The translations under genes were made by a program, and so were the position numbers. The notes beneath the pieces are model-generated. The model did no database searches and was not told the origin of the DNA. It saw nothing but the letters and a program-made list of their open reading frames with translations. Shown here piece by piece: positions 37,810 to 46,949 of a stretch of DNA of 64,000 nucleotides. The DNA lies in assembly GCF_001006305.1 (NCBI RefSeq), contig NZ_LBHJ01000019.1, positions 310,001 through 374,000 of the forward strand, read 5' to 3'. Every line of letters starts with the position of its first letter. The first letter of the stretch is position 1. The stretch is from Silvibacterium bohemicum (GTDB lineage Bacteria; Acidobacteriota; Terriglobia; Terriglobales; Acidobacteriaceae).

Positions 37810-40455
37810 ATGCCGCGCCTTATCGAGCAGCCATCTCCAGCATTTCCGCTGACCTCTCTCCGCATTTCCAGTCGAGTCACTTGGTGTGCACGGTTCATCT
37901 TACAGGTCTTGGTAGCCGCCTGTTTCTGCGGCGCTGTGCTGCTCGCGCAAACATCGACCCCTGTCAATGTATTGACCCAACACAATGACACGTCGAGGAC
38001 GGGCGCCAATTTAAACGAGGTCGTGCTGACGCCAACGAATGTAAATTCGTCGCAGTTCGGCAAGCTGTATTCGGTGGCAGTGGATGGGCAGGTCTACACC
38101 CAGCCCCTTTACGTTTCCAATCTCGCCATTCCCGGCCAAGGCACTCACAACGTTGTCTACATCGCGACGATGAATAACAGCGTTTATGCTCTCGACGCCG
38201 ATACCGGCAAGCAATACTGGAAAGCAAATTTTGGTCCGCCGGTTCATCCTTGCGACGTGGAGTGGCACAACAACATCACACACGGATCGAGCGTAGGCAT
38301 TCTGGGAACGCCGGTCATCGATCCATCCACAAACACGATCTACTTCGTATCGCGCAACGAGACAAACTACAACCCAAGCCTGTGCAACTGGAACTCCTCC
38401 GCAGCGCCGACTGGAGTTAATCAGGGCGTCTTCACGCAATCCCTCAATGCCCTGGACATCACGACCGGAGCGCCTAAATTCGGCAGCCCGGTGAAGATTA
38501 CTGCGACCTATACGACCAGCGATGGCACGCTGACCTTCAATCCCCAAATTCAAAATCAACGCACTGCTTTAACGCTAGCGAACGGGGATGTTTACATCGC
38601 GTGGGCTTCGCACGATGACCTAGAGAAATATCATGGCTGGATCATCTCGTACAAAGCGGAGACTCTCGCCCAGGACCATGTGTATAGCGATACGACCTCG
38701 GGGACATTGGGTGGAATCTGGCAGGCGGGACAAGGGCTGACCATCGACGGCGAAGGAAACATTCTTGTCTCGACAGGAAATGGAAGCTTCGGCGCTTCGG
38801 TCAGCGGCGTCATCCAGACCGGCAACAGCTTTGCCAAGCTATCTCCTTCGCTCCAATTGCTCGATTACTTTACGCCTTCGAACAGCGCCGTATTGAACAG
38901 CGGGGATCAGGACCTCGGCTCATCCGGATTGCTCAGCATTCCCGGCACCACGCTCGTGACCGGTGGAGGCAAACAAGGCCGTCTCTATCTCGTGAACACA
39001 GATCACATGGGGCACTTCAACGCGTCGAACGATGAAGTGCAGCAGGAGTTCCAGGCGATCTTCGGAAACGGCACACAGCACATTCATGGCACGCCGATTT
39101 ATTTCAATAGCCAGAACGCCGGTCCCATCATTTATGTCTGGGGCGAGAATGATTTTCTGCGCGCCTATTCGTTCGATTCGTCTACTCAGCTCATCAATAC
39201 GACACCCATTGCAATGAGCACCATGACCGCTCCCATGACAAACAATCAGAGCGCGATGCCGGGAGGATTTCTTTCGCTCTCCGCCAATGGGCAAGCCAAT
39301 GGGATTATCTGGGCCAGTACTCCGTTTAAAGGCGACGCCTCACAATCGACGACGGAGGGAGTTCTACACGCCTTCGACGCAATTACGCTCAAAGAATTGT
39401 GGAACGATAAAGAAAATGAGCCGCGAGACGAGATAGGAAACTTCGCGAAATATGTTCCTCCTACTGTGGCGAATGGAAAATTGTTCGTCCCGAGCTTCGG
39501 AGCACTCAACGCCGCGGATGGCTCCGGCTCTCTTAATGTCTACGGATTGCTACCGAATGGAACCGGGCCCACAAATCTTCTCGCAAATGGGACGTATGTC
39601 ATCAAAAGCCTCCATAGCGGATTGGCCCTCGACGATCCGGGCTCTTCGACTGCTGACGGAGAAGTGATAGAGCAGAATGCCGTAAATGGGGGCAAAGATG
39701 AGAGCTGGCTGCTTACGAATCTCGGCAGCAATCAAGTATCACTTGTGAATGCATTGAGCGGCCTCGCTCTTGAAGCGGCCGGAGGTTCCACCGCAAAAGG
39801 CGCTTTCGTCGATCAAAATACCTACGCCGGCGACGCGTGGCAGCAGTGGAATGTGCTCTCAGTGAGCAGCGGCGTCTACGAACTGACCAACGTGCAGAGC
39901 GGCTATGCCCTCGATGTCGATGGAGGAGTATCGACAGCGGGCGCCAAGATCGATCAATACCCCTATCAGGAAAAACCCTGGCAGCAGTGGAGCTTCACTT
40001 CCTCGAGCGGGACCTCTACCGCTGCGCTCATCGCCAACGGCACTTACTCGCTAAAGAGTGTCAATAGCGGTTTGGTTATCGATGACCCCGGATATTCTAC
40101 GACGGCGGGCGAAGTGATGCAGCAGTACGCTGCGAAGGGCGGAAAAAACCAAAGCTGGGTGCTGAAGAATCTGGGTTCCAACATCATTTCGCTCATCAAC
40201 GAGTCGAGCGGTCTAGCGCTCGAAGTCACCGGCAGCTCCGTGGCCAACAGCGCACTTGTCGATCAAAACTCCTACGCGAGTAGTCCATCGCAACAGTGGC
40301 GGGTTGTCTCCGCAGGCAGCGGAATCTACGAGCTTCTCAATGTGCATAGCGGCCAAGCCCTTGACGTTGACGGCGGGGTGAAAACGTCAGGCGCCGAAAT
40401 CGATCAATTTCCATACGAGGAGAAAGCCTGGCAGCAATGGAGCTTCGTCCCCTGA
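37810..40455 (+). CDS. Secreted PQQ-propeller-like protein with two C-terminal ricin-B lectin domains
   Basis: This 881-residue protein has a long signal peptide (hydrophobic FILQVLVAACFCGAVLLA), an N-terminal region of about 540 residues with pyrrolo-quinoline-quinone-type propeller repeats (for example GTHNVVYIATMNNSVYALDA), and two tandem beta-trefoil lectin domains with the QxW marker (WQQWNV, WQQWSF, QQWRV, WQQWSF). It is probably a cell-surface or secreted carbohydrate-binding protein; enzyme activity is not shown. ATG 37810 follows AAAGGA at six bases; the upstream open frame lacks a signal sequence. Transcription is divergent from the two-component system. Confidence 0.85.
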   Translation: MPRLIEQPSPAFPLTSLRISSRVTWCARFILQVLVAACFCGAVLLAQTSTPVNVLTQHNDTSRTGANLNEVVLTPTNVNSSQFGKLYSVAVDGQVYTQPLYVSNLAIPGQGTHNVVYIATMNNSVYALDADTGKQYWKANFGPPVHPCDVEWHNNITHGSSVGILGTPVIDPSTNTIYFVSRNETNYNPSLCNWNSSAAPTGVNQGVFTQSLNALDITTGAPKFGSPVKITATYTTSDGTLTFNPQIQNQRTALTLANGDVYIAWASHDDLEKYHGWIISYKAETLAQDHVYSDTTSGTLGGIWQAGQGLTIDGEGNILVSTGNGSFGASVSGVIQTGNSFAKLSPSLQLLDYFTPSNSAVLNSGDQDLGSSGLLSIPGTTLVTGGGKQGRLYLVNTDHMGHFNASNDEVQQEFQAIFGNGTQHIHGTPIYFNSQNAGPIIYVWGENDFLRAYSFDSSTQLINTTPIAMSTMTAPMTNNQSAMPGGFLSLSANGQANGIIWASTPFKGDASQSTTEGVLHAFDAITLKELWNDKENEPRDEIGNFAKYVPPTVANGKLFVPSFGALNAADGSGSLNVYGLLPNGTGPTNLLANGTYVIKSLHSGLALDDPGSSTADGEVIEQNAVNGGKDESWLLTNLGSNQVSLVNALSGLALEAAGGSTAKGAFVDQNTYAGDAWQQWNVLSVSSGVYELTNVQSGYALDVDGGVSTAGAKIDQYPYQEKPWQQWSFTSSSGTSTAALIANGTYSLKSVNSGLVIDDPGYSTTAGEVMQQYAAKGGKNQSWVLKNLGSNIISLINESSGLALEVTGSSVANSALVDQNSYASSPSQQWRVVSAGSGIYELLNVHSGQALDVDGGVKTSGAEIDQFPYEEKAWQQWSFVP
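39577..40452 (+). repeat. Tandem duplication encoding two ricin-B lectin domains
   Basis: Two in-frame segments of about 430-440 bases (from about 39577 and about 40027) encode parallel domains, each starting L[IL]ANGTY and ending WQQWSF, with matching SGLALE and ALDVDGGV blocks. The DNA copies have diverged considerably, so the duplication is old and selected. Confidence 0.85.
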
Positions 40456-40550
40456 GCGATTCACACTCTTCGTCTGCATTGAGTCTCTCCTTCATTGAGA
40501 CGCTTCGTCTTTGACACGCACCGAAGTGCGCAGAAAGGAATAATCACGAC

Positions 40551-41615
40551 GTGCGATTGCGATCTCGACCCGTTCTGGCAGCTCTGAGCCTGGCGATTTG
40601 TTGGTGTGGGGCTCATTCCTTAACAAGCGTCTCCGAAGCGGAGGCGCCTGACGACGCGCGTCGATACACGGTCCTCGATCTGGGGCCGTTCATGGCACGT
40701 GAAATCGATGAACGGCCCGGCCTCAACTCGAACGAAAACGTAGCTTCATGGAAAGTCATCAGCCAAACGCATACCACTGCGGCGATTTTCGACGGGCAGA
40801 ATGCGAAACTTATCGGAAATACTTCCGGCTCAGGAAACAGCTTCGCATTTGGTATCGGCCCCGAGGGCGAGGTGGTAGGAATTGTCGAGTCGCGCGCCGA
40901 TCTCCGCCATACTCAGGCATTCTTTTACCGTAACGGATCGCTCGAAGTTCTACCTACTCTGGGCGGACGCTTCGCAGCAGCGCGCTCGATCGGCAAAGAC
41001 GATCTGGCCGTCGGCAATGCGGAGACTCGCGACCAACATGTGCATGCAGCAGAATGGAACCGAGGAGAAGTTCAGGATCTCGGCACGCTGCCGGGCGGAG
41101 ATTTCAGCCGCGCATTCGAAGTTAACAACAGTGGGGACATTGCCGGTGAAGCGAACACGTCGCCCAACGGGAAAACACATGCGGTGCTCTGGCAGGATGG
41201 GCGCGCGCATGACCTTGGGCTTCTGCCCGGAGGATCGTTCAGCAGCGCGCAGGCTGTGAATGGAAAGCATGAAGTTGTAGGCTTTGCCGATGACGATGAC
41301 GGAGGGTCGAAGGCTGTTCTATTCTCGAACGGCAAGATAATCGACCTTGGTTCGTTCGGAGATGAACCGAGCAGCGCGCTCAGCATTAACGATGCCGATC
41401 AGATCGTCGGCAGTTCTCCCATCGCGGAAGGAAAGATGCGAGCATTCCTCTGGGAGAATGGGCATTTGCAAAATCTGAATGACCTCATACCCAAGGACAG
41501 CGGATGGCTACTCATGGCTGCTTATCGCATTGATCCAAAGGGAGTGATATTGGCCGCAGGCTTTCACGGTGAAGGAACGCATCTCTGCCTGCTTTTCCCA
41601 ACAGCAAAGCATTGA
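40551..41615 (+). CDS. Exported HAF-repeat protein
   Basis: This 354-residue protein carries at least four HAF-type repeats, each with a LGxLxGG-like turn followed by A.xVNxxGxxVG, for example LPTLGGRFAAARSIG, LGTLPGGDFSRAFEVNN, LGLLPGGSFSSAQAVNG and LGSFGDEPSSALSIND. HAF repeats form extracellular propeller-like folds of unknown role. The N-terminus (VLAALSLAICWCGAHSL) is a probable signal peptide. GTG 40551 follows AAAGGA. It lies 95 bases after the lectin gene and both encode exported propeller-like proteins. Confidence 0.8.
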   Translation: MRLRSRPVLAALSLAICWCGAHSLTSVSEAEAPDDARRYTVLDLGPFMAREIDERPGLNSNENVASWKVISQTHTTAAIFDGQNAKLIGNTSGSGNSFAFGIGPEGEVVGIVESRADLRHTQAFFYRNGSLEVLPTLGGRFAAARSIGKDDLAVGNAETRDQHVHAAEWNRGEVQDLGTLPGGDFSRAFEVNNSGDIAGEANTSPNGKTHAVLWQDGRAHDLGLLPGGSFSSAQAVNGKHEVVGFADDDDGGSKAVLFSNGKIIDLGSFGDEPSSALSINDADQIVGSSPIAEGKMRAFLWENGHLQNLNDLIPKDSGWLLMAAYRIDPKGVILAAGFHGEGTHLCLLFPTAKH

Positions 41616-41722
41616 CCGAAAGCATTCTTCCAGACGGGGGAGGAGCAGCTTCTCAAATGACGTTGGGCCTTTAAGGATGAGATTGCGCGGTGGTGATGCG
41701 ACTCTCAGAGCCCCCTAGAGAG

Positions 41723-41767
41723 TGCAGGCAAGAAGGTACGCTCCCGGAAGCCTACTTCTCGCCTGCA
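41723..41767. terminator. Hairpin between convergent HAF and ferritin-like genes
   Basis: TGCAGGC and AGAAG on the left pair with CTTCT and GCCTGCA on the right, with small internal mismatches, enclosing about 15 bases. It lies between two convergent stop codons. No T-run follows, so termination is plausible but not certain. Confidence 0.5.
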
Positions 41768-41780
41768 AGAGTTATACGAC

Positions 41781-42713
41781 TTACGAGGTAGTAATATTTC
41801 CGTTCAGTCCCATGGGGAAAAAGCCACCCTTCGATACGCCAGTCATCCCGGCAGCGCCGTAGACTATCTGAAGAATCTGCGACGTACTGCGAGTGAAGGC
41901 GAGAGCGGCCGGCATAGCCGAGGTCGCATTGTCCGTTCCTGAGGTGGCGAAGAAACCACCGGCTGAGGTGGGGCCTTGGCTCGCCAATACCTGTGCTCCG
42001 GGATCAAATGTGGGAACATCCAGCGCATCCGCTGCCGCGAACGGAGCATTTTGCTGGATCGAAATCAGACGGAGTGCTCCGGCTTGAAAGCCCTCGACAG
42101 CAAGGATCTGAGCGGCATACATCAGATGAGTGCCGGTAAGTAGCGTGGCTGCTCCTGCATATGCGGTGGTGCCGACATCTTCAAATTGGCGAGCAATCGT
42201 AATGATATTCGCGGAAGTGACAGCGCCTGCCGCGGCTAGATTCAGAGGCGGTCTGGTGACAAAACCGGTTCCGATCAGACTCTGCAGATCGGCGACATGG
42301 GACATCTCATTGAAGAAAATTTCGTTGAAGATATCGGTGATCTGTTGAGTGGGAAACTCTATCTTAGCCGGGGGCGCTCCTGTAATTGCGCCACTCCCAG
42401 CAGTAAGTGAAGACGGCAGATCAGCCCCTTGCGTAGCAAACGAATAAAACGTGGATTCAAGATATTCGAGGTTCAACGCGAAGTTGAGAACATCTATCTC
42501 CGAAGGACCGGCGGCCATCACCGTAGAAGAACCCGAAGACGCCATGTTATTGCTGCCGCTACAACCTGCCAGGAAAGTTGCTCCTCCCACGGCGCCTGCA
42601 AGACCCAACCTGGCCATAAATCTTCTGCGGTTGAGTGTGCGCTGCTCGCCGAATGCCCTTGCCCCCTCGGCCGTAATATCTTCGAAGCTCTGCGTTTCCT
42701 CATTGCTGTTCAT
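41781..42713 (-). CDS. Tat-exported ferritin-like domain lipoprotein
   Basis: This 310-residue protein has a twin-arginine signal with lipobox (NRRRFMARLGLAG ... FLAGC), then a Ser-rich linker and a ferritin-like four-helix domain beginning about residue 70 (NFALNLEYLESTFYSFA, EIFFNEMSHVADLQ, ARQFEDVGTTAYAG, ILAVEGFQAGALR). The Glu and His positions resemble the di-iron sites of the Ferritin_2 family, often found in Tat-dependent envelope proteins. Role is unknown; desiccation or oxidative-stress protection is a guess based on family reports. It lies downstream of an AraC-type gene on the same strand, 86 bases away. Confidence 0.85.
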   Translation of the reverse strand: MNSNEETQSFEDITAEGARAFGEQRTLNRRRFMARLGLAGAVGGATFLAGCSGSNNMASSGSSTVMAAGPSEIDVLNFALNLEYLESTFYSFATQGADLPSSLTAGSGAITGAPPAKIEFPTQQITDIFNEIFFNEMSHVADLQSLIGTGFVTRPPLNLAAAGAVTSANIITIARQFEDVGTTAYAGAATLLTGTHLMYAAQILAVEGFQAGALRLISIQQNAPFAAADALDVPTFDPGAQVLASQGPTSAGGFFATSGTDNATSAMPAALAFTRSTSQILQIVYGAAGMTGVSKGGFFPMGLNGNITTS

Positions 42714-42799
42714 CCGAAAATCTCCTCATCAGGCTAACGATCTACTGCCTGGAAAACACGGGGAATTTTCATTTATTCCCGGGCGCGTTCAATGGGGAT

Positions 42800-43804
42800 T
42801 CAGAGAGTTGAGGAGGCAACTTGTTCGTATTTCTGGCGTGGGACACTAGAGGAAAAAGCTTTTGTAGACGAGCTAGAGAGCCCGCCACTACTTCGATTGC
42901 TTTCCCGTCGCCACACTCCTGGAGTTATCCCGTAAATTCGTTTAAAAGATCGATTGAGTGCCGATTCATCAGTAAACCCACACCGCGCGGCAATGTCGGC
43001 AAGGGGCAAACGGGTATTCATCATAAAATCTCTTGCCTGATCCACACGGCGTTCCAACAGCCAACGATAGGGCGGCTTGTGGAAGCTTTCTTTGAAAGCT
43101 CGCGCGAAATGGCTTACAGATAGTTCGCATGCCTCTGCCACCTGCTGCAGCGCAATGTTCCCGTCGAGATGAGCCTCCAGCAACTCCTTTGCTCTTCGCA
43201 TCTGCCAAGGCGAAAGTCCCCCGCGGAATTTTCGAGGCGATATGGTCACACCTCCATAGGAGTAGACAAAATGGCAATTCAGAGCTTGTAAGACATGGTC
43301 TATAAAAATCTTCGATGTCTGATCGGGATGCTCTAGTGAAGAGAGCAGAGTCTGGCCAAGATGATGAACCACTGGATCAACTGTCCCGTACTCCCAAACC
43401 AGCCGATCCACATATGGCATTTGATGGGCATAGGAGATTTCATCCAGAGCGGCTTGCGTAACATGCAAAGCCAATGCATCGAATGGATTTGGCAGGAAGC
43501 ATGCCGGCTCCTCCTCTAAGTTAATGGCGCCAACGGCCCCGGTGGGGTAATAGCCGCTAGACACCTTTTTCTTGCCCAGGAAGAGTTCCACGAAAGGTAT
43601 AGCTTTGAGTTGCAGAGCAATGATGTAGCCGCTCTCACCAACGACGGGGCGTGTGATATCCGGGAGGCCTTTGGTGACCCGCAGCCTTCCAAACGAAAAC
43701 GCTGAAACCTCGGATAACTGTATCTCTGCCGTCGGAGAATTATTGAGATACATATTTTCGGCAATTTGATTCCAGACAGCAGGGACTTCAATGGATGTAG
43801 CCAT
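42800..43804 (-). CDS. AraC-family transcriptional regulator
   Basis: This 334-residue protein has a variable N-terminal sensor region and a C-terminal double helix-turn-helix (about residues 205-305) with LSPWQMRRAKELLEAHLDGN, VAEACELSVSHFARAFKESF and IAARCGFTDESALNRSFKRIYG. It is the first of a likely two-gene unit with the ferritin-like gene, which it may control. The ligand is unknown. Confidence 0.9.
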   Translation of the reverse strand: MATSIEVPAVWNQIAENMYLNNSPTAEIQLSEVSAFSFGRLRVTKGLPDITRPVVGESGYIIALQLKAIPFVELFLGKKKVSSGYYPTGAVGAINLEEEPACFLPNPFDALALHVTQAALDEISYAHQMPYVDRLVWEYGTVDPVVHHLGQTLLSSLEHPDQTSKIFIDHVLQALNCHFVYSYGGVTISPRKFRGGLSPWQMRRAKELLEAHLDGNIALQQVAEACELSVSHFARAFKESFHKPPYRWLLERRVDQARDFMMNTRLPLADIAARCGFTDESALNRSFKRIYGITPGVWRRESNRSSGGLSSSSTKAFSSSVPRQKYEQVASSTL

Positions 43805-44153
43805 GTATGCGTGGCCTGACCTTTTCTCAGAGAATGTGGGTTAATACTGTCGACGGTTCGCTGAGGGTGGATTCATGGGCGAGCCCGATTCCCTGAAAGA
43901 GCATTTGTCTGTCGGGATTCGTCAAGCTCGCAGCAAGTGTAAGCTGGCTACTCGCGACACCTATGACGGAGACCGAGACAGATTGACATGCGGTGTTTTC
44001 CTCTGAGAGAAGACTCGCTCTATGTGCCTAAAGATCTCTATATATTTAATTCTACCTACTAGTAGGTAGAATTAGAATCCAAAACATTCGTGTTTTCTAC
44101 ATGTAAATAGACCAATATGCCTTATTTAGCGATCCTAACAGAAATAAACATCT
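43805..44153. other. Intergenic region with an AT-rich palindrome, upstream of the AraC gene
   Basis: This 349-base gap holds no convincing gene. Its middle (about 44030-44110) is much more AT-rich than the surroundings and contains the long palindrome listed separately. Confidence 0.6.
44047..44074. promoter_or_regulatory. 28-bp perfect palindrome, putative TetR operator 1
   Basis: A perfect inverted repeat of 28 bases is centred on CCTACTAGTAGG and set in AT-rich sequence about 80 bases beyond the tetR stop. The 12-base core recurs exactly in front of the tetR start. This makes it a likely binding site for the encoded TetR protein, but its regulated promoter is not obvious; the AraC gene starts about 240 bases away on the minus strand. 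Confidence 0.65.
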
Positions 44154-44732
44154 CTAATTTGAGGAATGCAGACGGTCGAGAGCGCCTTTCGCAATCGAAG
44201 TGAAGAGGTCAGGGGATCCCAACGCTCGCGCTGAAAACATCGCACCATGCACAAGCGCAACGAAGGTTTGTGCTTCTACTTCAAGGCTATGCTCCAGATG
44301 GATGCTTCCGTGCTTTACACCTTCTCTAAGAGTGGACTTGACCCATCCCGTGAGGTATCTGAAGTGCAATTGCACCTCCGCCGCGATTCGCTCGGGAAGC
44401 GCCGGGAGTTCACCACTGAGCAAAGCAGCGATACAGATCGGGCGATTGCTGTTCTGAATACATGCCTCCCAATGCTGCACATAGAGTTTCAGTCGTTGAA
44501 AGGGATCAGCGACCTTGCGGTCCAGATCCTTGGCGGCATCCACCAGATTCGCTCGATAATGCGTCAGGGCCGCTACGACCAGATCGACCTTAGATGGGAA
44601 GTGGTGATGGATGCTTGCCTTGCGTATTCCAACCACCTCGGCGATATCGGCATAGCTGAAACCGAAATAACCTCTCGCTGCAATCAGGTCGTGCGCCGCC
44701 TCGCGAATTCTATCTGCTGTATTGCTGATCAT
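44154..44732 (-). CDS. TetR/AcrR-family transcriptional repressor
   Basis: This protein of about 192 residues has the N-terminal TetR helix-turn-helix (IREAAHDLIAARGYFGFSYADIAEVVGIRKASIHHHF, read as one block near residues 8-45) and an all-helical ligand domain. ATG 44732 matches the family N-terminus; a longer frame runs to 44768 and would cover the operator. Two copies of a CCTACTAGTAGG palindrome bracket the gene, one 14 bases upstream of the start, which suggests autorepression and control of the divergent Met-rich/copper genes. Confidence 0.9.
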   Translation of the reverse strand: MISNTADRIREAAHDLIAARGYFGFSYADIAEVVGIRKASIHHHFPSKVDLVVAALTHYRANLVDAAKDLDRKVADPFQRLKLYVQHWEACIQNSNRPICIAALLSGELPALPERIAAEVQLHFRYLTGWVKSTLREGVKHGSIHLEHSLEVEAQTFVALVHGAMFSARALGSPDLFTSIAKGALDRLHSSN

Positions 44733-44745
44733 GATGGTTAGACTA

Positions 44746-44757
44746 CCTACTAGTAGG
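44746..44757. promoter_or_regulatory. 12-bp palindrome in the tetR promoter, putative TetR operator 2
   Basis: CCTACTAGTAGG lies 14 bases upstream of the tetR ATG in the divergent region facing the copper locus. It is identical to the core of the longer palindrome at the other end of tetR. Position fits autoregulation and repression of the divergent gene. Confidence 0.7.
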
Positions 44758-44897
44758 AGCCGTCGCAAAGAAATTGATTTGCCTTCTCCTGAGACGACTC
44801 GTCACGCGCTGCGCCGGCCGATTTGACCTCGGCAAAGTTCTGATGATGAGGCTATTTGCCGCACATGGCGACCTCCGCGTTAGAATTGAAGGCGGGC

Positions 44898-45353
44898 ATG
44901 AACTGGAAGCTATTCATCTCGTGCGTCTTGATGCTGCTGCTCATTCCTGCGAGCGGGTTTGGCTTGGCGTGTGACGTCCAGTGCGCGCTTGAAACGATGA
45001 CGGTCGATCACTGTTCTATGTCCCCTGCCCATTCCGGAGACTCCCATTCATTGGCGTCAATGGATATGCCTTCGATGCACTGCCACTCTATGCGGCATCC
45101 GCGACATGCCGATTCGCCGCGGACAGTCGCTGCTTATGAGCTGCCAAGTCAGGCGTGCAATCAAGAGCGCTGTGTATCCGATGCCAGTTGGCTTCCCGGA
45201 CAGAAATCGCTGAGTAAGCAATTAGTGATTTTCTCCATCTCACCGCTCGAAATGGGCATGTCTACGTCGGACGCTACGACGACTCCCTACCCGTCTTCTC
45301 AACGATCACTGCCGCCTCTCATCGATCGTCTTCTCACCGCACTGCGCATCTGA
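44898..45353 (+). CDS. Exported His/Met/Cys-rich protein, probable copper binding
   Basis: This 151-residue protein has a signal peptide (KLFISCVLMLLLIPASGFG) followed by a segment dense in Met, His and Cys (MDMPSMHCHSMRHPRH and neighbours), and a less biased C-terminal half ending LLTALRI. I do not recognise a named family. The composition and its place before a multicopper oxidase and a Met-rich TolC-like gene suggest periplasmic copper binding. A possible upstream in-frame ATG at 44856 would lengthen the N-terminus without improving the signal peptide. Confidence 0.7.
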   Translation: MNWKLFISCVLMLLLIPASGFGLACDVQCALETMTVDHCSMSPAHSGDSHSLASMDMPSMHCHSMRHPRHADSPRTVAAYELPSQACNQERCVSDASWLPGQKSLSKQLVIFSISPLEMGMSTSDATTTPYPSSQRSLPPLIDRLLTALRI

Positions 45354-45479
45354 TTCTCGAACCTCCTTCTATCCAAAGCTGATCTGATCGGTTGCGGGTC
45401 TTGGTCTGCATGTCTACGCGGCTCCGAGACGTGTCTTCTTATCGTGCATTCCGGCGTCTCTTGATTTCACGAGGTCTTC

Positions 45480-46949
45480 ATGAGTAACAGGCGTAGTTTT
45501 CTTCAGAGCACCCTTGCCTTTGGTGCAGGGCTCGCAGCTGTTCCCAAGCTGTTTGGAGCCGAATATAGTAACAAAACGTCTCCTATGGCGGGGATGAAGC
45601 CGGGCGCTTCGATCTCCGTCAACACTCCGGATGTGCGCAACCTGCCGTTCAAGATGGATGGCGGAGTGAAGGTCTTCAACCTTGTCGCCGAACCGGTGAA
45701 GCAGGAGATTCTTCCGGGCAAGATCATCGACCTTTGGGGCTACAACGGCAGCGCTCCCGGCCCGACCATCCAGGTCAACCAGGGAGACCGGGTGCGGATT
45801 GTCTTCGACAATCATCTCCCCGAGCCGAGCTCTGTTCACTGGCACGGCTTTGAGATTCCGGAGGCAATGGACGGCGTTCCCGGCATCGGTCAAAAGCCCG
45901 TCGCTCCTGGTGGACGCTTCGTCTACGAGTTCACCCTCCATCAGGAGGGCACGTACTTCTATCACTCCCACATGGCCATGCAGGAGATGCTCGGGATGCT
46001 GGGCGCGTTCATCATGCATCCCAAGCAAGCCTATACACCGGCTGTGGCAAGCGATCACGTCATTCTGCTGCAGGAGTACGCCGTGCTCCCCAACAACACG
46101 GTCCCGAACACCATGAACATGGAGTACAACTGGCTGACCTTCAATGGCAAGGCCAGTCCGGCAACCACGCCCATCATGGTTCGCCAGGGCGACCGGGTCC
46201 GCATTCGTCTTATCAATCTCGGGATGGATCATCACCCGATCCATCTGCATGGATTCACATTCTGGATCACCGGCAATGAAGGAGCGCGGCTGCCGGAGGC
46301 ACAGTGGATGCGTCGCAACACGGTGCTGGTCGGCGTTGCGCAAGCGCAGGACATCGAATTCGACGCAATCTATCCGGGGTCATGGATGCTGCACTGTCAT
46401 CTCCCTCACCACATGATGAACCAGATGTCCTCGAACGTGGGCAAGATGACTCGTCTCGGAAGCGGCATGAATGCTGGAGAAGACATGGAATCAGGCATGG
46501 GCATGCTCACCAACTCGGGCAACGCGACCTCTGAAGACCGCGGTCCGAGCATGGGGCGTGGATTGGGTGTCGGCTCGACAGCAGAAAATGAAACTCCAAA
46601 CGGGCCGCTCTCTCCTGCAAATGCAATGCGCGGCATGGCGGGCATGGATATGAACATGAGCAGCGGTCAAATGACCGATATGTTGGATATCGCAAGGGAT
46701 GCCAACAAGATTCCCGGCTTTCCGCAGGATGCCTATATGGAAAGTCCCATGATGGCGATGGACAAGATGGTTGAGAAGCCGGAGACCTTTGGCTTGCCTG
46801 AGGGATGGAGCGGATATGTGGGGGGCATGATGACGCTGGTACGCGTGCTGCCGCCCGACCAGTACGACAAATATCTCGAATTGAAGAAGAGACAGTCGCC
46901 AAACAACATGGACAACATGAGCGGGATGGGAGGCAACCATGGCGCATAG
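45480..46949 (+). CDS. Tat-exported multicopper oxidase (CopA/CueO-like)
   Basis: This 489-residue protein begins with a Tat signal (NRRSFLQSTLAFGAGLAAV). Copper ligands are intact: HWHG, YHSHMAMQ, HPIHLHG and HCHLPHHMMNQM, the last giving the type 1 site His-Cys-His-Met. A Met-rich C-terminal region (about residues 310-420; GMNAGEDMESGMGML and MAGMDMNM) resembles Met-rich copper-handling segments of CueO and CopA. It likely oxidises Cu(I) to the less toxic Cu(II) in the periplasm. GAGG precedes the ATG at six bases. Its end overlaps the next gene's start. Confidence 0.93.
   Translation: MSNRRSFLQSTLAFGAGLAAVPKLFGAEYSNKTSPMAGMKPGASISVNTPDVRNLPFKMDGGVKVFNLVAEPVKQEILPGKIIDLWGYNGSAPGPTIQVNQGDRVRIVFDNHLPEPSSVHWHGFEIPEAMDGVPGIGQKPVAPGGRFVYEFTLHQEGTYFYHSHMAMQEMLGMLGAFIMHPKQAYTPAVASDHVILLQEYAVLPNNTVPNTMNMEYNWLTFNGKASPATTPIMVRQGDRVRIRLINLGMDHHPIHLHGFTFWITGNEGARLPEAQWMRRNTVLVGVAQAQDIEFDAIYPGSWMLHCHLPHHMMNQMSSNVGKMTRLGSGMNAGEDMESGMGMLTNSGNATSEDRGPSMGRGLGVGSTAENETPNGPLSPANAMRGMAGMDMNMSSGQMTDMLDIARDANKIPGFPQDAYMESPMMAMDKMVEKPETFGLPEGWSGYVGGMMTLVRVLPPDQYDKYLELKKRQSPNNMDNMSGMGGNHGA

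Noticed and set aside
45414-46343. 309-residue minus-strand frame opposite the multicopper oxidase
   Set aside because: The sense strand holds a complete Tat signal and all copper ligands; this is a shadow.
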